A stretch of 64,000 bases of DNA, from NCBI GenBank assembly GCA_964023205.1, contig OZ026833.1:37240366-37304365 (forward strand), in the 5' to 3' direction. Each line of letters opens with the position of its first letter. Positions within the stretch are counted from its first letter, which is position 1. Under the pieces are notes generated by a model. The model saw nothing but the letters and a program-made list of their open reading frames with translations, was not told the origin of the DNA and ran no database searches. Of the stretch, positions 54,899 to 64,000 are shown one piece after another. The translations under genes and the position numbers were made by a program. Origin of the DNA: Lutraria lutraria (Eukaryota; Mollusca; Bivalvia; Venerida; Mactridae).

Positions 54899-55550
54899 TC
54901 AAATTTTAACTATTGACTTATAATGTTCGGAAACAACTGTCCACACTCCGATGAAATTCAACCATGTTCCTGCTTTTATGAGGATCTATTAGCTGATACA
55001 AAATCTAGTTCAAGAACATGTGTATGTAAGCCCTTATTAATTATAATTAAAAAATATGCAAAGTAACAATTATATAATCTAAGCTAAGACATGCCTATGA
55101 TACTATACTTGAGACTTGTGTACATACCCTCAGGTAGGCATCAGATCAATACAGGAGCAGCATGGGCAAACAACACCACCACAGCTTTCTAAAGATCATA
55201 CATCCACTTAATGAGTGATTTCTTAGTTCTCTGCACAATGCTATAAAAAGAACAATTTCGGTGTTGATTAAATGATCATTATCTAGACAAAATATGAAAA
55301 TATATAAGTTGGAATATCTATTCACAAAAGTGCTTAACAAAGTATAAACAGACAAACTAAGTTAGTAAAGGACCTGACTAAATACAGTCAACCCTGTGTA
55401 AGGGGTCACCCCAGAAAAAAGGCCATCTTCTGAATATAGGCTATTCTTTAAAGAACTGCCATTGAATATCTAGAACAAATGACCTCCAAATAAAGGTCAC
55501 CTGTCAATAAAGGCCACATTTTCTCTTTCCTAAGGGTGGCTACTGATTTG
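54899..55550. other. No gene; GGTCACC-type dispersed motif
   Basis: The region is mostly unassigned. 55386-55545 carries GTCAACCCTGTGTAAGGGGT, AAAGGTCACCTGTCAATAAA and GGCCACATTT, a dispersed motif also glimpsed near 16790 and 44480. Confidence 0.5.
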
Positions 55551-56170
55551 GCTGAATGTAAGTGCCTGACTAAGTATGTAACTGACTAACTTTGTATGTA
55601 TGTGACTGGCAAAGTATATAAGTGCCTGATTAAAGATGTAAGTATTTGCCTTAGTATTAAGTTCCTGACTTAGTTATATGATATAACTGATTAACTTAGT
55701 ATGTAAGTTTGACTAAATAAGTAAGTTTATTACTAAGTGTGTAAGTATCTGAATAAGTATACAGTGTCTGACAAAGTATGAAACTGACTAAGTACATGTA
55801 TGTAACTAAGTATGTAAATGTCTGGCTAAGTATGTAAGTGCCTGATTAAGTATGTAAGTGTTTGCCTTAGTATGTAAGTGCCTAAGTATATATGACTTAT
55901 GACAAAATATGTAAGTATTATATTAAGTATCTGATTCTGAATAAGTATGTCTGACTTAAAATGTAACTGACTTAGTATATAAGTGCCTGACTTAGTATCT
56001 AAGTATCTTAATAATAATGTAAGTGCCTGGCTTAATATCTAAGTATCTGAATAATTATGTAAGTGCCTGACTTAGTATCTAAGTATCTGAATAAGTATGT
56101 AAGTGCATGGCTTAGTATTTGAGTATCTGAATAATTATTTAAGTGCCTGGCTAAGTATCTAATTATCTGT
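55551..56170. repeat. Degenerate TAAGTGCCTGACTAAGTATG tandem tract
   Basis: Phrases AAGTGCCTGACTTAGTAT, TAAGTATCTGAATAAGTATG and variants recur at about 20- and 40-bp spacing. It becomes more regular toward 56000. Confidence 0.9.
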
Positions 56171-56178
56171 ATAATTAT

Positions 56179-56527
56179 TAGGGCAGAGTATCGATAAAAA
56201 TTATCGATACGATATTTGTATCGATACAGAATGATCGATATCACATATATCATTTGATGTTCTATATTGAAATAAAATCAGAAATACTGAGAAACATTGA
56301 CTGTACTGGCACAGGTACTTGTCACAAACTCAAATTTGGCTGCATAGGCTACTTATATACCTAATAATAATGGACAAAAATTCACAAAACATGGTGTAAA
56401 ACATGTTTTTAAAATTAATTTTTGTTTTGATTGATATTTGTTCGATACATTAACGTTCGATACGATATATCAACCGAAGCCTATATACCGGTATTCGATA
56501 CGATACGTGAACCGGTACTCAGCCCTA
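56179..56527. mobile_element. hAT-type MITE with perfect 8-bp target duplication
   Basis: TAGGGCAGAGTATCGA at the left and the inverted TAGGGCTGAGTACCGG at the right bound a 349-bp AT-rich element full of ATCGATA motifs. ATAATTAT flanks it on both sides (56171-56178 and 56528-56535), an exact 8-bp duplication of array sequence. It is inserted in the tandem tract. Confidence 0.95.
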
Positions 56528-56638
56528 ATAATTATGTAAGTGCCTGGCTTAGTATCCAAGTATCTGAATAATTATGAAAGTTTTAGTGAAGGTTTAGTAT
56601 TAGTATGTAAGGCATGGCTTAGTATAAGTATGTAAGGC
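56528..56638. repeat. Short array segment between two insertions
   Basis: TAAGTGCCTGGCTTAGTATC then TAGTATTAGTATGTAAGGCA: the transition from 40-bp to 25-bp type units. Confidence 0.88.
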
Positions 56639-56979
56639 CAAGGGCGTGCCTGCCTATACGCAAAGTACGCAACTGCGTACTTTTAATTTTGAAAGTCAAA
56701 AAAATAAAAAGTCTAATATCGCGAAAAATGCAATAAAAGTTTGAACAGATGTGAAGCATGGTTAGGCCTAAAAGATGGCAAGACATTGAATCATATTTAA
56801 AAAAAATATCTTAGAAAGACTATCACGCATGGGCTTGAGTAACACAATGACTAAAATATGCCATCATATTGTAGTCGTCAACCAAAACATCTCGGACAGC
56901 TTACATTGTTAATTAAACGGTCCAATTGGCTATCACACAGTTTGGTTTTATTGTGACACTAGTTTCATACTAGCCCAAC

Positions 56980-57648
56980 TTGTTCCTCTCCAAGATGCTC
57001 CAGAACAAAACATGCGATCTTGTTGAGGCGTCTAAGGGAGCGAGTGTTATATGTACCCTCGTCCAAAATGAGCGCAACGACGATACATTGTGGCTGGAGT
57101 TGTATGGCAAGGCAGTTACTATGGCCGCGGCAGTGGGTGTGGAGCCATCCAGACCTCGCAACGTTGGGCGCCAACAAAATCGCCAGAATGTACCAGCAGC
57201 AGACATCCCTGAGTACTGGAAGCTAAACATGTGGCTTCCATTTCTAGACCATTTGGTAGTGGAGATGACTGAACGTCTCTTGAATGGACAAGACCGCTTC
57301 AATGTTCAGTATTTGTTATCCGCGCATATTGCACAGCTTACTGCCGCAAAAGTGCAAGTACTCTTTGACACATTCCGCCCAGATCTACAGTGCGAATCAT
57401 TCGAAGAGTTTGAGGGTTAAACTAGAAGGTGGAAGGTTAGATGCCAGTTAGCTGCAGATATACCTGTCTCAAACATTGCTGACACGATTGCGGACATGAA
57501 TGCGGAACTTTATCCCAACAACATATGTACGTGTTTGCACGTACTTCTGTCCATGCCTGTCTCCACTGCAACGACCGAACGTTCTTTCAGTTCCATGCGA
57601 AGATTGAAAACATACCTTCGATCTACGATGTCAACTTTCAATAGATAA
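56980..57648 (+). pseudogene. hAT transposase C-terminal part, one in-frame stop
   Basis: This is the C-terminal half of a hAT transposase of the DUF4371/zinc-finger-MYM-like group. It includes RNVGRQQNRQNVPAADIPEY, WKLNMWLPFLDHLVVEMTER, YLLSAHIAQLTAAKVQVLF, then LYPNNICTCLHVLLSMPVST and ATTERSFSSMRRLKTYLRST. The last segment is the hAT C-terminal dimerisation region (ATTERSFS...LKTYLRSTM), which also holds part of the RNase-H-like core. A single TAA at 57418-57420 interrupts the frame after EEFEG, and the same frame continues to TAA 57646. The N-terminal zinc-finger and first catalytic residues are absent. This half is otherwise well kept, which suggests a fairly young loss. Confidence 0.93.
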
Positions 57649-57664
57649 GTTCATTTTTAAGGTA

Positions 57665-57866
57665 TAATTGAGCCGCGTCTTGTGATTTTGGGTCTTCGGA
57701 CTTATGCGGCCAGTGTAGCTTCAGATCAGCCTGCGCATAATGCGCAGTCCGATCGGAAGTTATACTGTCCGCTTATTTGTCAAAATGACCATGTTCTTCA
57801 ATCCAACGGACAATGTAGCTCCAGCTCAGACTGCGCGGATGCACAGGCTTATCTGGAGCTACACTG
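57665..57866. mobile_element. Fold-back repeat nested in the hAT element
   Basis: 57713-57737 (GTGTAGCTTCAGATCAGCCT, GCGCA) and 57840-57864 (TGCACAGGCTTATCTGGAGC, TACAC) are imperfect inverted repeats. AGCCTGCGCATAATGCGCAG adds an inner palindrome. The phrases GAGCCGCG and CAGCCTGCGCA...GCGCAGTC are of a type I associate with a dispersed bivalve repeat. Confidence 0.75.
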
Positions 57867-58113
57867 GTTACATATTTCCGAAAACCAATGTTATCTATCT
57901 TGATCGGTACATGGAGTTTGGTATTCCCATCAATTGGGAAGAAAATGCGTCTTTTATTTCCACTGCAGTGTTAAGCATTAACAGGGTGCCAAAATGCACC
58001 AGAAGCTATACTTTAGCTGCACCCGAAAAAACATTCGGTCCCGAATGGGACGGGAGGTCCCCTCACATACCCTCCCCCTGCGTACTCTGAATTTTGGCCC
58101 AGGCACGCCCCTG

Positions 58114-60530
58114 AAGGCCTTGTTTAGTATAGGTTTGTAAGGCCTGGCTTAGAATAAGTATGTAAGGCCTGGCTTAGTATAAGTATGTAAGGCCTGGTTT
58201 AGTATAAATATGTAAGGTCTGGTTTAGTGTAAGTATGTAAGGTCTGGCTTAGTATAAGTATGTAAGGTCTGGCTTAGTATAAGTATGTAAGGCCTGGCTT
58301 AGTATAAGTATGTAAGGTCTGGCTTAGTATAAGTATGTAAGGTCTGGCTTAGTATTAGTATGTAAGGTCTGGCTTAGTATAAGTATGTAAGGCCTGGTTT
58401 AGTACAAGTATGTAAGGTCTGGCTTAGTGTAAGTATGTAAGGCCTGGTTTAGTGTAAGTATGTAAGGACTGGCTTAGTATAAGTATGTAAGGCCTGGCTT
58501 AGTATAAGTATGTAAGGCCTGGTTTAGTGTAAGTATGTAAGGCCTGGCTTAGTATAAGTATGTAAGGACTGGCTTAGTGTAAGTATGTAAGGCCTGGCTT
58601 AGTGTAAGTATGTAAGGCCTGGTTTAGTGTAAGTATGTAAGGACTGGCTTAGTATAAGTATGTAAGGCCTGGCTTAGTATAAGTATGTAAGGCCTGGTTT
58701 AGTGTAAGTATGTAAGGCCTGGCTTAGTATAAGTATGTAAGGTCTGGCTTAGTATAAGTATGTAAGGCCTGGTTTAGTGTAAGTATGTAAGGCCTGGTTT
58801 AGTATAAGTATGTAAGGCCTGGTTTAGTATAAGTATGTAAGGCCTGGTTTAGTATAAGTATGTAAGGTCTGGCTTAGTATAAGTATGTAAGGTCTGGCTT
58901 AGTGTAAGTATGTAAGGCCTGGTTTAGTATAAGTATGTAAGGCCTGGTTTAGTGTAAGTATGTAAGGCCTGGCTTAGTATAAGTATGTAAGGCCTGGTTT
59001 AGTGTAAGTATGTAAGGCCTGGCTTAGTATAAGTATGTAAGGCCTGGCTTAGTATAAGTATGTAAGGTCTGGCTTAGTATAAGTATGTAAGGTCTGGTTT
59101 AGTATAAGTATGTAAGGTCTGGTTTAGTGTAAGTATGTAAGGCCTTGCTTAGTATAAGTATGTAAGGTCTGGCTTAGTATAAGTATGTAAGGTCTGGCTT
59201 AGTGTAAGTATGTAAGGTCTGGCTTAGTATAAGTATGTAAGGCCTGGTTTAGTGTAAGTATGTAAGGTCTGGCTTAGTGTAAGTATGTAAGGTCTGGCTT
59301 AGTATAAGTATGTAAGGCCTGGCTTAGTATAAGTATGTAAGGTCTGGCTTAGTGTAAGTATGTAAGGCCTGACTTAGTACAAGTATGTAAGGTCTGGCTT
59401 AGTATAAGTATGTAAGGTCTGGCTTAGTGTAAGTATGTAAGGCCTGGCTTAGTGTAAGTATGTAAGGTCTGGCTTAGTGTAAGTATGTAAGGCCTGGTTT
59501 AGTATAAGTATGTAAGGCCTGGTTTAGTGTAAGTATGTAAGGCCTGGCTTAGTATAAGTATGTAAGGTCTGGTTTAGTATAAGTATGTAAGGCCTGGCTT
59601 AGTATAAGTATGTAAGGTCTGGTTTAGTATAAGTATGTAAGGTCTGGTTTAGTGTAAGTATGTAAGGCCTTGCTTAGTATAAGTATGTAAGGTCTGGCTT
59701 AGTATAAGTATGTAAGGTCTGGCTTAGTGTAAGTATGTAAGGTCTGGCTTAGTATAAGTATGTAAGGTCTGGCTTAGTGTAAGTATGTAAGGCCTGGCTT
59801 AGTATAAGTATGTAAGGCCTGGTTTAGTGTAAGTATGTAAGGACTGGCTTAGTATAAGTATGTAAGGCCTGGCTTAGTATAAGTATGTAAGGTCTGGCTT
59901 AGTGTAAGTATGTAAGGTCTGGTTTAGTGTAAGTATGTAAGGCCTTGCTTAGTGTAAGTATGTAAGGCCTGGCTTAGTATAAGTATGTAAGGTCTGGCTT
60001 AGTGTAAGTATGTAAGGCCTGACTTAGTATAAGTATGTAAGGTCTGGCTTAGTATAAGTATGTAAGGTCTGGCTTAGTATAAGTATGTAAGGTCTGGCTT
60101 AGTATAAGTATGTAAGGCCTGGTTTAGTGTAAGTATGTAAGGCCTTGCTTAGTGTAAGTATGTAAGGCCTGGCTTAGTATAAGTATGTAAGGTCTGGCTT
60201 AGTGTAAGTATGTAAGGCCTGACTTAGTACAAGTATGTAAGGTCTGGCTTAGTATAAGTATGTAAGGTCTGGCTTAGTATAAGTATGTAAGGTCTGGCTT
60301 AGTATAAGTATGTAAGGCCTGGCTTAGTGTAAGTATGTAAGGCCTGGCTTAGTATAAGTATGTAAGGCCTGGCTTAGTATAAGTATGTAAGGCCTGGTTT
60401 AGTGTAAGTATGTAAGGCCTGGCTTAGTATAAGTATGTAAGGCCTGGTTTAGTATGAGTATGTAAGGCCTGGCTTATTATAAGTATGTAAGGACTGGCTT
60501 AGTATAAGTATGTAAGGCCTGGTTTAGTAT
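58114..60530. repeat. Tandem array, about 97 copies of a 25-bp unit
   Basis: The unit is AAGTATGTAAGGCCTGGCTT then AGTAT. Variation is confined to a few positions: GGCCTGG/GGTCTGG/GGACTGG, CTTAG/TTTAG, and TATAAG/TGTAAG. The period is exact over more than 2 kb (12 units per 300 bp). A rare GGCCTTGCTT variant recurs near 59142, 59665, 59940 and 60145 in similar surroundings, pointing to block duplications. Confidence 0.98.
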
Positions 60531-60757
60531 TTAAGTATCTGAATAAGTATATAAGTGTCTGACATAGTATTTAAGTATCTGAATCAGTATGTAAGTGTCT
60601 GACATAGTATTTAAGTATCTGAATCAGTATGTAAGACTTTCAGTGTCTGATGTTGTATATCAGTATCTGAATAGGTATGTAAGTGTCTGAAATAGTATTT
60701 AAGTATCTGAATAAGTATGTAAATGTCTGACATGGTGTTTAAGTATCTGAATAAGTA
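60531..60757. repeat. Tandem array, 40-bp unit
   Basis: TTTAAGTATCTGAATCAGTA, TGTAAGTGTCTGACATAGTA repeats about five times. It is related to the 25-bp array and to the tract at 55.6-56.2 kb. Confidence 0.92.
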
Positions 60758-61745
60758 TATACAGGGTGTTCCAAAAAACATGTCCCACAAACAATGCTTA
60801 ATAACTCCATGAATATATGTAGCATATTTTTAGTTTTGGTATCAAGAGACAGATTATTGAATAAAGTTTTATTGTATATACAGTAGAACGTCGTGAAATG
60901 TCATGGCGACGTCAATGACGTCATCTATGATATCATCATATTCTCAAGTGTTCCAAATGTCTGAAAATGCAAAATTATTCGTTTTACCCAGAACTTAGAG
61001 ACTGTTGAAAAAATGATACTGCCAACAAGATTGTGCAGCTTCTCACTCTTCAAATGTTGTGTTGGACAATTTCAAAATGAATTTTGGAGACAGGTTGACT
61101 TCCCTAAAGACAACATAATGGATAGCCACCACATTTACCCGATCCAAGTACCTTGGGCTTTTACATATGGGGTTGCTTAAGAGAGAAAGTTCATGTTCCC
61201 AAACTGCCCACTATATGTGATTTCATGCAATCAATTAGCAGAGAAATGGGTTTGACCAATCAACAAACATGTAAAGACGTCATTAATAACTTTTGACATC
61301 ATCTTACACTGGCTGGAGAAAAACATGGTGTTCATTCTCAGTATCTCTTGTAAACATCGTAAATAAATATTGGTAAAAAGTTTATCAGATAAAATCTTAC
61401 ATGTATTTGCATGAATTGTGTAAAGTTTAAAATCACATATTATAAGCAGTAAAATATTTATTAAGCTTTGTTTGTTGGACATTGACTTGACTTTATTTCA
61501 CTTCATGAATTGTAGCAAAATTCTACATTTATTTCAATATATCCAAGACATAATTTGGATAATATGTTACGTTGTAAATGATTTATTTACTCATATTTAT
61601 GTTCATTACAGTAGATTGGTACGTTGTTATGTAGCAGATATGAATTGTGAAATTAAATGTAAGGTATGATGGTGGGATGACCCCGACCCCTCATACTTAC
61701 TATGGGGTGAAATAAACGGGGTTACCCTGTTGGGGCCTCAAAACA
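60758..61745 (+). mobile_element. Mariner-type remnant interrupting the array
   Basis: Array sequence stops at TATACAGGGTGTTCCAAAAA (60759), a phrase typical of mariner/IS630-type termini next to TA. It resumes at AAGTTAAGTGCCTGGCTTAG (about 61752). Between lies a transposase scrap (61107-61290). The right terminal repeat is not recognisable, although CGGGGTTACCCTGTTGGGG near 61718 may be its trace. Confidence 0.65.
61107..61290 (+). pseudogene. Mariner/IS630-type transposase C-terminal scrap
   Basis: After TAG at 61112 the frame reads PPHLPDPSTLGFYIWGCLRE, KVHVPKLPTICDFMQSISRE and M. This follows the WPPxSPDLxPxDFxLWGxLKxKV block with the third catalytic acidic residue changed (Asp to Gly in TLGFYIW) and the leading Trp codon turned into TAG. 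Only this block survives. Confidence 0.8.
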
Positions 61746-62330
61746 AAAAAGTTAAGTGCCTGGCTTAGCATTTAGGAATCTGAATAAGTAGGTAAACAAC
61801 TGGTCTGGCTTAATATTTAAGTATCTGAATAAGTATGTAAGTGCCTGATTTAATATTTAAGTATCTGAATAAGTATGTAAGTGCCTGGCTTAATATTTAA
61901 GTATCTGAATAAGTATGTATAAGTGCCTGGCTTAATATTTAAGTAATATTTCTTACCAAATATGTAACATACTAAATAAGTATTATTGCATCTGACATTA
62001 TATTGAAGTGCTGAACTGAATTTGTAACAGACCAAATAAGTAAGTGCCTAACTGGGGATGTAACTGCCTAGCTAAAATATGAAATGATGTAACTACGGTA
62101 AGTCTACAATAACTGCCTTACTGAGTATGTTATTTTCTAACAGACTATGTAACAGACTTACTGAGTTTGAAATGAATTAAAGAAGAATGCAAGTAGCTGG
62201 CTAAGGATGTAAGTTCCTGACATGGTATGCAAGTCTCCCAAGTATGTAAGTGCTTCATCAAGTATGTAACGGACAAACAAAGTATGTAACATCCTGGATA
62301 AGTATTTAAGTAAGTTACCAGCCCAATCTA
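61746..62330. repeat. Degenerate TAAGTGCCTGGCTTAATATT tandem tract
   Basis: At first units of about 40-47 bp such as TAAGTATCTGAATAAGTATG, TAAGTGCCTGGCTTAATATT. They then decay to scattered AAGTATGTAAC phrases by 62300. Right edge of the repeat block. Confidence 0.9.
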
Positions 62331-62428
62331 TCGACTAAGAACAAGAATGTCATGTACTACACAATCATTAAATAAAACTTTACCTTGAAGCCTTGAATAG
62401 TCTTATATTGCTCACTGTCGCTCTTGCT

Positions 62429-62561
62429 CTAATTGGCATCGAACTGTGTTGGTAGTTTATTGTCAAGAACGATTCGCCCAAATCTCCCAATCATAGCCTT
62501 ATGCTTGAAGTGTACTATGCTTACAGCTTTAGGTGAAGACTGTTTCTTATTTCCATGTGAC
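62429..62561 (-). CDS. Possible terminal exon, unrecognised
   Basis: On the minus strand an acceptor-like TTTTGTGGTAACAG precedes a 44-codon frame to a stop: SHGNKKQSSPKAVSIVHFKH, KAMIGRFGRIVLDNKLPTQF, DAN. It is basic and protein-like with no domain that I can name. No AATAAA is found close downstream on this strand. If real, upstream exons would lie to the right, partly beyond the window. A longer frame continues through the acceptor to 62716 but turns hydrophobic. Confidence 0.27.
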
Positions 62562-63049
62562 CTGTTACCACAAAATGATGAACTGTTATTGATTATGTAA
62601 GTGAATGAAACCTCCAATTTTACCATACCTAAGATTATGTACTCATAGAAAATTAGGTCTAGGGCTGAACTCATGATCCCGAGGGACATAGGCCTAGTGC
62701 ACTCAGAGTCGAGCACAGTAGCCTGGCAACATTATGTAATAACTAATGAAAGTAATTTCCGTGAAGCATAAGCCACTCCTATTATCTCTAGGTTGTTTCC
62801 CTTGACACCAAAAAAGTCCATCAAAGTTTATTTAGAGTTTATTCAGCCTCTGATTCTGTACATCATATAATATGAATGTTTTATAAAATGTATTTCGATG
62901 AAAAGATTAAAGGGTAACTATGCTTACGAAATTTGAAACCATCCATTTTAAATACAAACTAAAATAAACCAGGGATGCTATATTAGCATCCCTGAATAAA
63001 CTAACACTTGTATTATTATATTGGTAAAATGCTGAATTTATAAAGATAG
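62562..63049. other. No gene recognised
   Basis: AT-rich sequence between the exon candidate and the last repeat. GGGATGCTATATTAGCATCCC at 62973-62993 is a perfect short hairpin (9-bp arms). Confidence 0.45.
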
Positions 63050-64000
63050 ATTTTCAGCTCTAATAAGTGCCCAGGGTGAGCTTTTGTGATCAGTCATGGT
63101 TCGGCATCCGATGTTGTGCAGCATCAACTTTTACTTGTGAACACATAGGGACCACATTTTTAGTTCAATTTTCAAAAAACTGGGTCAGAAAGTTAATATT
63201 GACAAATTCTCAGACGACTTCGATAATGGGTCATTTGGGGTCAAACTAGGTCACCAGGGCAAATTGAAGGAAAACCTTGTGAACACTCTAGAAATCACTG
63301 TTTTGATTGGATAGTGCAATAATGGGTCATCTGGGATCAAAAACCAGGTCACCAGGGCAAATTACTGGACAACTTTGTGAACACTTTAGAAGTTACTGTT
63401 TTGATTGGATCTATCTTGGACAAGTTCGAACATGAGTCATCTTAGGTCAAAAACCAGTCAAATCTTAGGTAAACCTTGTCAACACTCCAGATTTCACAGT
63501 TATAATTGGATCTTCACCAAACATTGTCAAATTATTTGTCTTTAGTTAATAATATGTAGAACAAGCTTGATTATGAATCACCTGGGGTCAAAAACTAGGC
63601 CACCATGTAATATCTTAGGAAAACCTTGTTAACATTGTAAGTGTTACAGTTTTGAGTGGATATTCACCAAACTTTGCCAGAATGTTTGTCATTATAATAT
63701 GTTGGACGAGTTCGAACATGGGTCAACTGGAGTCAAAAACTAGGTCACCAGGTCATATCTTAGGTAAAAACCATGTTAATGCACTAGATGTCACAGTATT
63801 GATTGGATCTTCACCAAACCTTGTCGGATTGTTTGTCTCAATGAGGACAAGTTCGAATATGGGTCATCTGATGTCAAAAACCAGGTCACCAGGTCAAATC
63901 TTAAGAAAACCTTATTAACACTTCAGATGTCAACTTTTGATTGGATCTTCATCAACCCTTGTTAGAATGTTTGTCTTAATAATGATATGTAGGACAAGTT
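63050..64000 (+). repeat. CTAGGTCACCAGGTCAAAT-class repeat, runs off the window
   Basis: The head CAGCTCTAATAAGTGCCCAG and GGTGAGCTTTTGTGATCAG is followed by AACACATAGGGACCACATTT and about six degenerate units of about 143 bp (AAAACTAGGTCACCAGG, GGAAAACCTTGTGAACACTC and others). It matches 46216-47300 in the same orientation. The 3' signature would lie beyond 64000. Confidence 0.9.

Larger units (their letters stand above)
56639..58113 (+). mobile_element. 1.47-kb hAT element inserted in the 25-bp array
   Basis: The left end CAAGGGCGTGCCTGCC and the inverted right end CAGGGGCGTGCCTGGG are hAT-type termini. The element carries a broken hAT transposase (56980-57648) and a nested fold-back repeat (57665-57866). 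AAGGCC stands at both edges, but an exact 8-bp duplication cannot be read because the target repeats itself. Array units continue on either side. Confidence 0.88.

Noticed and set aside
56970..57302. 110-codon minus frame over the hAT transposase
   Set aside because: Antisense of the hAT C-terminal region, with no motif of its own.
57740..58090. 116-codon plus frame in the 3' part of the hAT element
   Set aside because: It spans the nested fold-back repeat and non-coding element end, and no domain is visible.

Overview
This window looks like AT-rich nuclear DNA from a marine bivalve mollusc, probably in the heteroconch/venerid direction. That placement rests on several dispersed repeat classes I associate with bivalve genomes: the units that open with TTAGCTCAC and end in CTCTTGTT, the GAGTTATGGGCCC and CTAGGGCCATAATTTGAAC tandem classes, and tRNA-headed SINEs. 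The species call is inference. There is no bacterial-type gene organisation. I found no intact protein-coding gene, rRNA or genuine tRNA gene.

Layout. 0-8 kb: a 49-bp tandem repeat, two minus-strand SINEs, a perfect 30-bp hairpin, and a 2.6-kb array of about 63 copies of a 42-bp unit. 8-17 kb: another SINE, two small hAT-type MITEs, a dead mariner (12.5-13.7 kb), a second mariner remnant (15.6-16.0 kb), bivalve-type repeats and a pentanucleotide microsatellite. 17.4-26.1 kb: a possible EF-hand exon with an in-frame stop, directly followed by an 8.6-kb satellite that is nested on three levels (about 185, 556 and 1113 bp). 26-46 kb: a scatter of inverted repeats, an SGNH-hydrolase fragment, a PIF/Harbinger transposase fragment, MITEs, long dispersed repeats, an inverted pair of TATA-bearing arms (42.0 and 45.0 kb) and several unassigned exon-like ORFs. 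46-52 kb: a full-length dispersed repeat sitting inside a MITE, then a 921-bp element with 42-bp terminal inverted repeats and another MITE.

52-62.3 kb: one large block of short related tandem repeats (units of 25, 40 and 44 bp plus degenerate stretches) that has been entered by a palindromic Tc1-like pair, a hAT MITE with a perfect 8-bp target duplication, a 1.5-kb hAT element with a broken transposase, a MITE with long inverted ends and a mariner-type remnant. The window ends in another long dispersed repeat (63.05-64 kb).

Overall this is a repeat-dense, probably intergenic or intronic segment. Its recognisable proteins are all parts of mobile elements (mariner x3, Tc1-like x2, hAT, Harbinger, SGNH, perhaps a helicase), and nearly all are broken. 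The most unusual material is architectural: the three-level satellite, the 42-bp array in which almost every unit carries a 3'-splice-site-like motif, the satellite block with stacked transposon insertions, and the inverted TATA-bearing arms. Exon calls are weak because splice signals and homology could not be tested.
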